DNA of 64,000 nucleotides, taken from the NCBI GenBank assembly GCA_036493735.1, contig DASXPH010000141.1:1-64000 (forward strand), written 5' to 3'. Origin of the DNA: AG2 sp036493735. GTDB lineage: Bacteria > Gemmatimonadota > Gemmatimonadetes > Gemmatimonadales > Gemmatimonadaceae. Positions 17,633 through 25,729 of the stretch are shown piece by piece. The notes under the pieces are model-generated. The model was given only the letters and a program-made list of their open reading frames with translations, ran no database searches and was not told the origin of the DNA. The position numbers and the translations under genes are program-made. How positions within the stretch are numbered: position 1 is the first letter of the stretch; the number at the start of each line of letters is the position of its first letter.

Positions 17633-17989
17633 TCAGCGGCGCGTGCGGCGAGGTCGTTTGGCCGAGGACTGGACGAACTCGTAGCCCGACTCGAGGAGCT
17701 CGCGCAACTCCGCGCTGGACATGTGCTCGACGCGCGCCAGCACGCTGGTGTAGTCCTTATAGTGCGGCGTGACGTAGAAGACTTTCGGGTTCGCGAATAT
17801 GCGATGGTCCCGTTCGAGGATGCTCATACGCACGCCCATTGATCCGGGCTCCACTTCCTTCTTCTTCGGAAACCAGGCGAAGGCGGTGCCTCCCACCTTG
17901 AAGGCGGGAAAGCCGAAGGTGGTGCCCTCTTCGACATCGGGCAGCTTGCTGGCGACTGCCCGCACACGGGATAAGTTGTCGGTGGCCAT
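17633..17989 (-). CDS. MmcQ/YjbR-family protein
   Basis: A 118-residue protein opening with the family hallmark VRAVASKLPDVEEGTTFGFPAFKVGGTAFAWF, followed by FYVTPHYKDYTSVLARVE. This fits the CyaY-like fold of MmcQ/YjbR (PF04237), proteins annotated as DNA-binding but of unproven role. The ATG at 17989 aligns with the usual family start; a frame extension of 19 codons upstream is not supported by a ribosome site. The Lys/Arg-rich C-terminus (KRPRRTRR) is unusual. Confidence 0.8.
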   Translation of the reverse strand: MATDNLSRVRAVASKLPDVEEGTTFGFPAFKVGGTAFAWFPKKKEVEPGSMGVRMSILERDHRIFANPKVFYVTPHYKDYTSVLARVEHMSSAELRELLESGYEFVQSSAKRPRRTRR

Positions 17990-18114
17990 AACAGTTGAGC
18001 AGTATATCAAAGGAGGGAGCAAGGCATCTTCATCTCTCGACGCCATGAGCTAACCCGCGCGAGACCTGGAGGCCAGCCCAATCGTATTTCCTGGCCACCC
18101 TTTCTGAGTTGTGA

Positions 18115-18567
18115 ATGTCTTCCTTTCGGCGCGTGCACGCGGGTTTGACTCTGGGATCTCTGTGGGCCGCGGGATGGTCTTTGCTCCTGAGTCCGTGGGC
18201 ATACTGGCGTTGGTATGAGTACCAACGCGCCCTCGATGTTCGTCGGCCGGCCTGGGAGATCGTGATCTTTTTCCTGGCGCCCGCCGTCTGGGGCTTCATT
18301 AGTGGGCTCGCGTTCGCCGCGATCATTGCTCTCATGGCTCGCCGAGACGGTAAGCCACGACTCAGCCTGTCGCGGTTGGCTGCCTGGGGATTGGCATCTG
18401 GCCTCTTCGCGCCGGCCTTTCTCGGAGCGGTTTTGGCGCTCTCGGCTGGTGATGGGGTGTTGCTCCCTTGGATGGTCGTGGCGCTAGTGTCCGCAGCCAT
18501 CAACGCCGCGCTGGCGGCCGTGAGTTGGGCGCTTCTCACGCCTCGAGCAGAGATTCCCCTCAGGTGA
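18115..18567 (+). CDS. Four-helix membrane protein, function unknown
   Basis: A 150-residue protein with four hydrophobic segments (about 10-30, 48-72, 88-108 and 112-142) and few charges apart from the RRDGKPRLSLSR loop. No family is recognised. The next gene starts at a GTG overlapping its stop codon (GTGA), so the two form a coupled pair with the TPR lipoprotein. Confidence 0.75.
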   Translation: MSSFRRVHAGLTLGSLWAAGWSLLLSPWAYWRWYEYQRALDVRRPAWEIVIFFLAPAVWGFISGLAFAAIIALMARRDGKPRLSLSRLAAWGLASGLFAPAFLGAVLALSAGDGVLLPWMVVALVSAAINAALAAVSWALLTPRAEIPLR

Positions 18568-19871
18568 TAGAACAGCATCCGCATCTATCTCGACCAATCC
18601 GCTGCCGTGCCGCCGCCGTGCTCGCGTCGTTCGTTCTCGCGACGGCCATTGTGGTCGGCACGGCCTGCACACCGCTGCCGACGCCAGACCAGCAGTTCCG
18701 TGAATGGCATAAGCGTTCGGATTCACTGATCGCGCTTACGGCGCGCGACAGCAGCCCAGCGTGGCGCGCCGACCATTTTCCCGCAGCCAATCTGCGTGGG
18801 CCCTTCCCGCGGCCGACGCTCCCAGCCGGCGCAGACACGAACGATGCTGGAGCCTACTACAAGCTCGGCGCGAACGTCGCGTGGCGCTTGCAAGGAGTCG
18901 CCGACCGCGCGTTCTATTGGGCTAGTCGGCTGGATCCCACGATGGCGGACGCGTATTTCGCGCGCTGGGACGTACGTCGTCATGGCTTGCCGGATCGATT
19001 GTACGCCGACGGCTCTGTGCGTCCGGTCGACAAGCGGGCACCTAACGACGCAGCCGCCCTCGATTCGTTGCGCGCCACGGCAGTCATGTACGACCCTTTC
19101 CTCGACGGCGCGATGTATATCTCCCCGCAAATCGGCCTCGTCGCTGAGGTGGAAGCGGATGATGATCCCGCATTGGCGGGACTCCGCGCCTATTCGATGG
19201 GCAATTATGCCAAGGCGGTCCGAAAATTTGCCGATGCAATCAGCAGGAAACCGCAGAACGCTGGACTCCACGTCCCACGCGCTTTCGCCTGGCTGCACCT
19301 GAAGGGAGGAAGCGACAGTGCCGTGGCCGACCTCACCGCACTGATAAGCCGAATCGAGCGCATCCAGGATTCCACGGTTGGCCCGTACGTCTCCAAGGAT
19401 TTTCTCTATTACGCGATTGGCTTCCTGCGGACCCGACAGTCGCGTTATGCCGAGGCGCGCGCCGCATATGAAAGCGCTCTTTTGGAGAACCTCGGCTTCT
19501 ACATGGCGCACGTCCGCCTCTCGGCGATCGACTTTGCACTCCACGACACCACCGCCGCGCTCACCGAGCTCGCGACCGCGTCGCTGATCCGCGGCGACGA
19601 CCCGGTCCCTCTTGCCTTTCGCGGCCAGATCCTGCTGCGTCAGGGACATTTGAAGGAAGCCGAGAGCCCCCTCCGAGCGGCCATCCACGCCGACACGGAT
19701 TTCGCTCTACCCTACTCGTTCCTGGGCGAGCTGGGGGAGCAACGGCACGACACGACGACGGCGCTCAACGCTTACCGCGAGTATCTCGTTCGCGCGAGCC
19801 GAAACGCCGCCGAGCGGAAATGGGTCGAAGGTCGTGTGGCGCACCTAACGACTGTATCATCGCGGCACTAG
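18564..19871 (+). CDS. TPR-repeat lipoprotein
   Basis: A 435-residue protein starting at GTG 18564. The signal peptide ends VGTA-C35, giving a lipid-anchored periplasmic protein. The C-terminal half contains TPR-like helices with the A-Y/AE-A spacing, for example ARAAYESALLENLGFYMAHVRLS and EAESPLRAAIHADTDFALPYSFLGELGEQ. Such proteins serve as protein-protein scaffolds; no partner is evident apart from the coupled membrane protein upstream. An ATG 32 codons upstream would run within the membrane protein gene and is rejected. Confidence 0.8.
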   Translation: MIEQHPHLSRPIRCRAAAVLASFVLATAIVVGTACTPLPTPDQQFREWHKRSDSLIALTARDSSPAWRADHFPAANLRGPFPRPTLPAGADTNDAGAYYKLGANVAWRLQGVADRAFYWASRLDPTMADAYFARWDVRRHGLPDRLYADGSVRPVDKRAPNDAAALDSLRATAVMYDPFLDGAMYISPQIGLVAEVEADDDPALAGLRAYSMGNYAKAVRKFADAISRKPQNAGLHVPRAFAWLHLKGGSDSAVADLTALISRIERIQDSTVGPYVSKDFLYYAIGFLRTRQSRYAEARAAYESALLENLGFYMAHVRLSAIDFALHDTTAALTELATASLIRGDDPVPLAFRGQILLRQGHLKEAESPLRAAIHADTDFALPYSFLGELGEQRHDTTTALNAYREYLVRASRNAAERKWVEGRVAHLTTVSSRH

Positions 19872-19930
19872 CGTGCAAGTCTGGGTATGGCCGGCCCTCG
19901 GCGGCGCGTCGTCAACCTAACGAGGATCTG

Positions 19931-20476
19931 GTGCTTCGTCATCCATTGGGAGTAACCGCGGTCGCAATCCTGCTCGGCGCCGCGCCGCTCCGCGCGCAAT
20001 CCTGCGATTTATTCGTCGTCGCCCTCGCCGCCGTGGGTGCGGACTCCGGCAACGCGATCCTGGTCGACAGGACCGTTATTGGCGTTCCGGGCTTCGCCTT
20101 CAACGCGTATTCGGGCATCCGCCGGGGCGACACTGCCCTGGCGCGAGTGCTTGCGCCAAGGCTCGATTCCTTGAATCACGAGCGCCGTCCGATTCCGTCA
20201 TGTCTCACCGCCGAGCGACACTGGCGAACGGCGAGCGACAGCACTCTGCTCACTCTGTTTCGAGGGCCTAACGGCTGGGACGCGTTTCATCAGCGGTTCG
20301 GCCAGGGCACCCGCTTCGCTCTGATCTCACGACCGCTCGTCGTTGGCGACACAGCGACGCTCATCGTCGCGGTCGCCAGCGGGAAGCTCAGCGGCATGGG
20401 GCTGCTGCTGCAGTACGTCCGCGGCGCCGACGGACGTTGGGTGAAGCGCGCCGAGGCCCAGCTCTGGGTCTCCTGA
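19931..20476 (+). CDS. Secreted hypothetical protein
   Basis: A 181-residue protein from GTG 19931, preceded by GAGGA at five bases. The N-terminus (VLRHPLGVTAVAILLGAAPLRAQ) is a clear signal peptide. Two conserved-looking Cys (QSCDLF and IPSCLT) could form a disulfide. The second half is beta-rich, with GKLSGMGLLLQYVRGADGRWVKRAEAQLW resembling the last strands of NTF2-like or lumazine-binding domains; that reading is tentative. An RCCTAACG motif touches the ribosome site (19916). Confidence 0.7.
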   Translation: MLRHPLGVTAVAILLGAAPLRAQSCDLFVVALAAVGADSGNAILVDRTVIGVPGFAFNAYSGIRRGDTALARVLAPRLDSLNHERRPIPSCLTAERHWRTASDSTLLTLFRGPNGWDAFHQRFGQGTRFALISRPLVVGDTATLIVAVASGKLSGMGLLLQYVRGADGRWVKRAEAQLWVS

Positions 20477-20552
20477 GCCGTAAAACGCGCCGTCTCTTGC
20501 GCGTCAGCACCGCACGTTGTCAACTCAAGTACTATCGAAAGCAGGAGTGCTT

Positions 20553-22631
20553 ATGCGCCTACGAACCGTCGCACAGCTCGTGTCGTCGACGCTAATCGTC
20601 GCGGCCACGAGTGCCTACGCGCAGCAACCCGTCCGAACGGCCAACCAGCAGGGAAGCACCAGAGCCGCCCGATCGCCGGCCTTCATCCAGCTCGACCAGT
20701 ATCTCGACTGGGAAGACGTTCAGGATCCCCAGCTCTCCCCCGACGGCAAGCAGCTGATCTACACCCGCCGCTGGGTCGACAAGATCGCCGACCAGTGGAA
20801 GTCGTCGGTGTGGATCATGAACGTCGACGGGACGCGCAACCGCTTCCTCCTCGACGGTTCCGACGCGCGCTGGTCGCCCGACGGCACGCGCATCGCCTAC
20901 GTCGCCCACGGCGAGCCTAACGGCTCGCAGCTCTTCGTGAAATGGATGGACGCCGAGGGCGCGGTGTCGCAGCTCACCCACCTCAGCGAGAATCCGTCCG
21001 CTGTCGAGTGGTCGCCCGATGGTAAGTGGCTTGCCTTCACGATGCTCGTTCCCGCGCACGACGACTGGCGCATCGCGATGCCCACGCCGCCCAAGGGCGC
21101 GAAGTGGGTCGAGCCGCCGCGCATTGTACAGAAGCTCAACTATCGCCGCGATCGACAGGGCTACGTCGAGGACGGCAGCATCCACATCTTCGTTCTCTCG
21201 GCCGACGGTGGTGGCACGCCTCGGCAGGTGACGACCGGCAACTTCAACGACGGCGCATTCCGCTGGATGCCGGACGGCAAGCGCATCGTCTTCAGCGGTC
21301 TGCGCATTCCCGACGCGGACTATGCGTGGCGCGAAACCGAGATCTACAGCGTCGACGTCGCGACCAGTGACGTCGCCCAGCTCACCCATCGCAAAGGTCC
21401 GGACAATCAGCCCACGCCATCACCGGACGGGAAGCTGATCGCCTACACCGGCTACGACTCGACGAGCGATACCTGGGTCGACTCGAAGCTCTATGTAATG
21501 AATGCGGACGGCAGCAACCCGCACGTCATCTCGGGCACGCTCGACCGATCGCCGACTGGCCTCTTCTGGGCGAAGGACGGCAGCGCCGTGTACTTCAACG
21601 CCGAGAACGAGGGAGCGCGCAATCTGTACGTCGCGACGCTCAAGGGCGACGTGCGGCCGGTGACGAAGGGCGCGCAGGTGCTCACGGTCAGCGACATCGA
21701 CGCCCGCGGGTTGGCCGTCGGCGTCAACTCGACTGGGTCAAAGCCTAACGATGTCGTCGTCTTCGATCTGAAGCAGCCAGCGTCATTCAAGCAGCTGACT
21801 GACGTCAACGACGACGTGCTGTTCGGTAAGAAGATCGGCGCCCAGGACGAGATCTGGGTCTCCACCAAGGATGGTCTCAAGGTGCAGGGCTGGGTGGTGA
21901 AGCCGCCGGACTTCGACCCGGCGAAGAAGTATCCGCTCATCCTCGAGATCCACGGCGGCCCGCACTCGATGTACAACGTCGCCTTCAACTTCGCGCGCCA
22001 GCAGCAGGCGGCGGATGGCTATGTCGTGCTGTACACGAATCCGCGCGGCTCGACCGGCTACGGTAGCGCCTTCGGCAACCAGATCAAGAATGCGTATCCG
22101 GGGAAAGACTTCGATGATCTCATGGCCGCCGTCGATACCGTCATCGGCCGAGGCTATGTGGACACGAGCAACATGTTCGTCTACGGCTGCTCCGGCGGGG
22201 GCGTACTCACCGCCTGGACCGTAGGCCACACCAATCGCTTCGCCGCCGCGGCGTCGATGTGCCCGGTGATCGACTGGGTGAGCTTCGTCGGCATCACCGA
22301 TGGCTCGTCCTGGTATTACAACTTTGCGAAACTCCCGTGGGAGGACCCGTCGGAGCACCTCAAGCGCAGCCCGCTCATGTACGTCGGCAACGTCACGACG
22401 CCGACTCTACTGATGACCGGCGTGAACGACCTCCGGACGCCGATCTCGCAGACGGAGGAGTTCTACCGCGCGCTCAAGCTCCGGAAGGTGCCGACGGCGA
22501 TGATCCGCTTCAACGACGAGTGGCACGGGACGAGCTCGCGACCGTCGAACTATCTGCGCACGCAGCTCTATCTGGAGAGCTGGTTCGAACGCTGGTCGAA
22601 GAAGAACGGAGCGCGGGTGGCGGATCAATAG
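20553..22631 (+). CDS. Secreted S9-family prolyl oligopeptidase / acylaminoacyl-peptidase-like enzyme
   Basis: A 692-residue serine peptidase with a signal peptide (about 1-24, TSAYAQ). A beta-propeller of TolB/WD-like blades (SPDGKQLIYTRRW, SPDGTRIAYVAHGEP, SPDGKWLAFTM, PDGKLIAYTGY) is followed by an alpha/beta-hydrolase domain from about 430. The catalytic set reads Ser547 in YGCSGGG, Asp626 in GVNDLRTP and His658 in EWHG. The nucleophile elbow GCSGG departs from the usual GGSYGG. It should trim peptides in the periplasm or outside. GGAG precedes the ATG at 20553 by seven bases. Confidence 0.93.
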   Translation: MRLRTVAQLVSSTLIVAATSAYAQQPVRTANQQGSTRAARSPAFIQLDQYLDWEDVQDPQLSPDGKQLIYTRRWVDKIADQWKSSVWIMNVDGTRNRFLLDGSDARWSPDGTRIAYVAHGEPNGSQLFVKWMDAEGAVSQLTHLSENPSAVEWSPDGKWLAFTMLVPAHDDWRIAMPTPPKGAKWVEPPRIVQKLNYRRDRQGYVEDGSIHIFVLSADGGGTPRQVTTGNFNDGAFRWMPDGKRIVFSGLRIPDADYAWRETEIYSVDVATSDVAQLTHRKGPDNQPTPSPDGKLIAYTGYDSTSDTWVDSKLYVMNADGSNPHVISGTLDRSPTGLFWAKDGSAVYFNAENEGARNLYVATLKGDVRPVTKGAQVLTVSDIDARGLAVGVNSTGSKPNDVVVFDLKQPASFKQLTDVNDDVLFGKKIGAQDEIWVSTKDGLKVQGWVVKPPDFDPAKKYPLILEIHGGPHSMYNVAFNFARQQQAADGYVVLYTNPRGSTGYGSAFGNQIKNAYPGKDFDDLMAAVDTVIGRGYVDTSNMFVYGCSGGGVLTAWTVGHTNRFAAAASMCPVIDWVSFVGITDGSSWYYNFAKLPWEDPSEHLKRSPLMYVGNVTTPTLLMTGVNDLRTPISQTEEFYRALKLRKVPTAMIRFNDEWHGTSSRPSNYLRTQLYLESWFERWSKKNGARVADQ

Positions 22632-22962
22632 GCTAGAGTGTAGAAAGCGAACGACGGAAAAGCAGATCCATCGCTGCGCTCGGGATGACACCGAATGTCA
22701 TCCCGCATCCCGCGTATGGCCGCACTATGAAAGTGACTGCTGCCGTTGAGCCCACATTGAAAATCCGGTAACACTTCGAGTGCGTCCCAGAAACCCTGGG
22801 CTTTCCAGAGTGTTAGTTCTCTCGCCCCGCGGGCCTTCATAGAATGTCGATGTCGCCGTTCCTTAAGGTCTTCTAATCGTTCAAAACCGCATCACGAGCC
22901 CGCGGCAGAATGGGACATCCTTACCGATTGCGTGCGCCGCTCACGAGATGTAGGGTATCGGT
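22632..22962. other. 331-bp non-coding gap after the S9 peptidase gene
   Basis: No convincing reading frame is seen. The first 80 bp carry a remnant of the dispersed TCATCCCGAGCGAAG-type repeat ending in a hairpin (listed separately). The rest is less GC-rich than the genes around it, with a small CCCAG/CTGGG hairpin near 22790. The promoter of the following TPR membrane gene should lie here, but no clear -35/-10 pair was identified. Confidence 0.6.
22681..22705. terminator. Hairpin after the S9 peptidase gene, part of a dispersed repeat
   Basis: CGGGATGACA, a five-base loop and TGTCATCCCG form a perfect 10-bp stem about 50 bp after the peptidase stop. The arms match the TCATCCCGAG/CTCGGGATGA element also found at 41.7 kb, so it may act as a terminator but is also a copy of that repeat. 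No T-run follows. Confidence 0.45.
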
Positions 22963-24336
22963 GTGTCGCAGCTAGAGTCCCGTTCCATCCGGTCGTTCGC
23001 GACCGTTCGGGCGAGCGCCCTCTTCTACCCCGCGCTGGCTGCACCCGTGGTGCTCCTGCTCTTTGCCACTGGACTCTGGCGCGCCGATCGCGAACTGCTG
23101 TTCGCAGCTGGTGTCTTGCTCGTTGCGAGTCTGGCCGCGGGTGTCATGAGCGCAGCGCTCGCTGCCGTGTCAGAACCGTTGCAGGGCGACGTCGTGCTTG
23201 CGCTGCTCAGATGGGTGGCGACTCTTGCTTTACCCATCGCGATCGTCTCTGCGCTTACGATCTGGCTGGCGCCGAAATGGCCGGCGTTGGCGGCGTTAGG
23301 CGAAACGTTCACGCTCGGCAGCGTCCTCTTCGTGGCGATTCCGAGCGCTATTCTGTCGATGCTGCTTCTGACCGCACCCATTCGTGGCGACGTCGCCAAG
23401 CCCGTAGTCCTGCGTCATCGACACGGCATTCTCTCCGATCGGACGGTTTTTGCGCTCGCGGGATTGGTGTTCGTTGCCGCCCTCGCTCGAAAGGCGACCG
23501 TAGAGGATCGGTTCGCCAGGGGCGACGAGGCGGACGTGCGCGCCCAGCTGCCGCGCCTGGCCAACGACGCGGCGCTATATCCGAACCACTTCCGCACGCA
23601 ATATCGCTACGCGAACGCGCTCATTCACCTGAGGGAGTATGGGACAGCGCTCCCGGTGCTCCAGCGCGCGGTCGCGCTCGACCCGAACGATGGATGGGCG
23701 GAGAACGACCTTGGGTTCGCGCTCAACGGTCAACGCCGTTATGCCGAGGCGCTCGCGCCCTTGCGAGTGAGTGTCCTCGTCATGCCGAACGAGAGCCGGC
23801 CACGATTCAATCTGGGATGGGCGCTGGAGCAGACCCACGATTGGGCAGGTGCGCAGGCGGAGTATCACCAGATTCTCGAACGCTGGCCTAACGATATTGT
23901 TGCCATGGCGCGCGAAGCGGTGGCGCGCTACAACCATGGCGAGCGTGAGGAAGGTCTCAGTGAGGTGCGCCGCGCGCTGGCGACGGGCGACACGAGCTAC
24001 TGGGTCAAATTCTCGGCGGCAGAGATCTTTTCCAACTCGGCGCTCCTCGCGGACGCGGCGAAGGAGTACGGCGAGCTCGCAAGAGGGCAGCCGACGAACG
24101 TGTGGCTGTGGGCGCAATACGGCTCCGCCGCATACCTCGCCGACATGTTGCCGGAGGCACGGACCGCCTTCGACCACGCCTACTCCCTGGCGCCCCAGGC
24201 GTTCCAGACGGTTCCGCCGTGGGGGGCGATGCGTGACGCGGCAGGCAAGGGAATTCATCCTTCGCAGCTGCCACCAATTCCGCCGTACACTGGACGGCCG
24301 ATCCAGACGATCGAGCTCGGTCCGACGAGGCGCTGA
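22963..24336 (+). CDS. Membrane protein with C-terminal TPR repeats
   Basis: A 457-residue protein from GTG 22963. The first 180 residues contain about five hydrophobic helices; the remainder has TPR units (YRYANALIHLREYGTALPVLQRAVALDPNDGWAENDLGFALNGQRRYAEALAPL and similar) and ends in a Pro-rich tail. The TPR part probably faces the periplasm or cytoplasm as a scaffold. It starts a three-gene unit with the CxxC protein and the small membrane protein, the latter two overlapping. No ribosome site stands out. Confidence 0.8.
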   Translation: MSQLESRSIRSFATVRASALFYPALAAPVVLLLFATGLWRADRELLFAAGVLLVASLAAGVMSAALAAVSEPLQGDVVLALLRWVATLALPIAIVSALTIWLAPKWPALAALGETFTLGSVLFVAIPSAILSMLLLTAPIRGDVAKPVVLRHRHGILSDRTVFALAGLVFVAALARKATVEDRFARGDEADVRAQLPRLANDAALYPNHFRTQYRYANALIHLREYGTALPVLQRAVALDPNDGWAENDLGFALNGQRRYAEALAPLRVSVLVMPNESRPRFNLGWALEQTHDWAGAQAEYHQILERWPNDIVAMAREAVARYNHGEREEGLSEVRRALATGDTSYWVKFSAAEIFSNSALLADAAKEYGELARGQPTNVWLWAQYGSAAYLADMLPEARTAFDHAYSLAPQAFQTVPPWGAMRDAAGKGIHPSQLPPIPPYTGRPIQTIELGPTRR

Positions 24337-24345
24337 GGCAATCCC

Positions 24346-25353
24346 GTGTTCTCCAGATGCATTTTCTGTCAGTCGTCGCTCGGCACGAACGACGCCATCG
24401 AGATGTTTCCCGTCGGTCGCCGCCTGGCATTCGACGCCGAGCGTGGCCGGCTCTGGGTCGTCTGCCTTCATTGTCATGAGTGGAACCTCACGCCCCTCGA
24501 GGAGCGGTGGGAAGCGGTGGAGCAGTGCGAGCGTCGCTACCGGTCGACGCGTGTGCGCGTGAGCACAGATGAAATCGGGCTGGCGCGTTTGCGGGAAGGC
24601 CTCGATCTCGTGCGTATCGGCAAGCCATTGCGACCGGAGTTCGCCGCATGGCGGTATGGAGAGCAACTCGGAAGGCGGCGCCGACGGGCCATTGCCGTTG
24701 CCGCAGGCCTTACGATCGCGGGCGGCGCGGCCGTCGCCGGCGGGGTGATGGTTGGTGCTCTGGCGCTCATTCCGGCTCTCGCGTGGCCCAATATGCACCG
24801 GCTGCCGGCGTTGCTCTATCGCCGGCGTGTGATAGCGCGAATTCCCGCCGGTGCACGGTTCGCGTTCACCGTGCGTGCGAGCGACGCGGAACAAGCACGC
24901 CTCCGTCTCGACGAGAACGGTGACGGCTGGGCCCTCCACCTACGCTATGACGGAGGCGAGCGTACGTACGTGAGGAATCCCGCGATTCGCGCAACGAGCC
25001 ATCTCATGGCCGGGATCAATAAATTCGGCGCAACGCAGGCGCAGGTGGGCGGCGCGGTGCATTTGCTCGATGAGACGGCGGACCCACAGCGCTTCTTTCT
25101 GCGTGTCGCACAGACATCGACCCGCCTCGGAGAGCTCGGCTTGGCCAACTTGCCACCGGAGGTGCGTCTTGCGCTCGAGATGTCGGCGCACGAAGAAGCC
25201 GAGCGTCGGGCGCTCGAGGGTGAGCTCGAGTCTCTCACCGAAGCATGGCAGGCCGCGGAAGCGGTCGCCGCCATTGCCGACAACATGTTCGTGCCATCCT
25301 CGTTCAGCGAGTTGGCCCGGAAGCAACAGCGCAGACGGAGTACCAGAGCGTAA
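24346..25353 (+). CDS. Membrane-associated protein with N-terminal zinc-ribbon-like CxxC pairs, function unknown
   Basis: A 335-residue protein from GTG 24346, nine bases after the preceding stop. Two cysteine pairs, CIFC near residue 5 and CLHC near residue 41, give a zinc-ribbon-like head. A Gly/Ala-rich hydrophobic hairpin follows (about 105-145, RRRRR then IAVAAGLTIAGGAAVAGG and a second segment), then a soluble domain and a C-terminal Glu/Ala-rich helix. The family is not recognised. It overlaps the next gene by one base (TAATG). Confidence 0.75.
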   Translation: MFSRCIFCQSSLGTNDAIEMFPVGRRLAFDAERGRLWVVCLHCHEWNLTPLEERWEAVEQCERRYRSTRVRVSTDEIGLARLREGLDLVRIGKPLRPEFAAWRYGEQLGRRRRRAIAVAAGLTIAGGAAVAGGVMVGALALIPALAWPNMHRLPALLYRRRVIARIPAGARFAFTVRASDAEQARLRLDENGDGWALHLRYDGGERTYVRNPAIRATSHLMAGINKFGATQAQVGGAVHLLDETADPQRFFLRVAQTSTRLGELGLANLPPEVRLALEMSAHEEAERRALEGELESLTEAWQAAEAVAAIADNMFVPSSFSELARKQQRRRSTRA

Positions 25354-25670
25354 TGCGCGGCAGCCTAACGACGTTCGACCCTACCGATCCGGATCGGTGG
25401 CCGGTACAGCAAGCACGGGGACGGGAATCGTTTCAGCTGCGCTATGGCATCCCCGTCGGAGTGCTCGCGGCTGTACTGTACGACCTGGCTCTCCTCGTGG
25501 CGCGGCAGGATGTGCCGTTGTTCTTCTCGGCGCATCACGCAATGCAACTCTTCGTCATCATGATCAGCATCGGCCCCGTCGCCGGACTGATTGTCGGGCG
25601 AATGCTCTGGCGCGTTGGCGAGCGCCGATATGGTGACGCGGTGCTGACGCGCGAGTTCCTGTCATCATAA
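25353..25670 (+). CDS. Small two-helix membrane protein, hypothetical
   Basis: A 105-residue protein whose ATG (25353) shares a base with the preceding TAA. A polar N-terminus (DPTDPDRWPVQQARG) is followed by two hydrophobic segments, about 32-50 and 60-80, with a short loop. Function unknown; context ties it to the CxxC protein and the TPR membrane protein. An RCCTAACG motif lies at codons 4-6. Confidence 0.7.
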   Translation: MRGSLTTFDPTDPDRWPVQQARGRESFQLRYGIPVGVLAAVLYDLALLVARQDVPLFFSAHHAMQLFVIMISIGPVAGLIVGRMLWRVGERRYGDAVLTREFLSS

Positions 25671-25678
25671 GTTCTCTG

Positions 25679-25713
25679 CGCCACGCGCCACGCGCCACGC
25701 GCCACGCGCCATG
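25679..25713. repeat. Five tandem heptamers between convergent genes
   Basis: Five 7-bp units: CGCCACG four times and CGCCATG once, in the 59-bp gap between the small membrane gene and the convergent permease gene. The period matches the tract at 10.6 kb although the unit differs. Confidence 0.9.
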
Positions 25714-25729
25714 CCCATCTCCCATCGCG

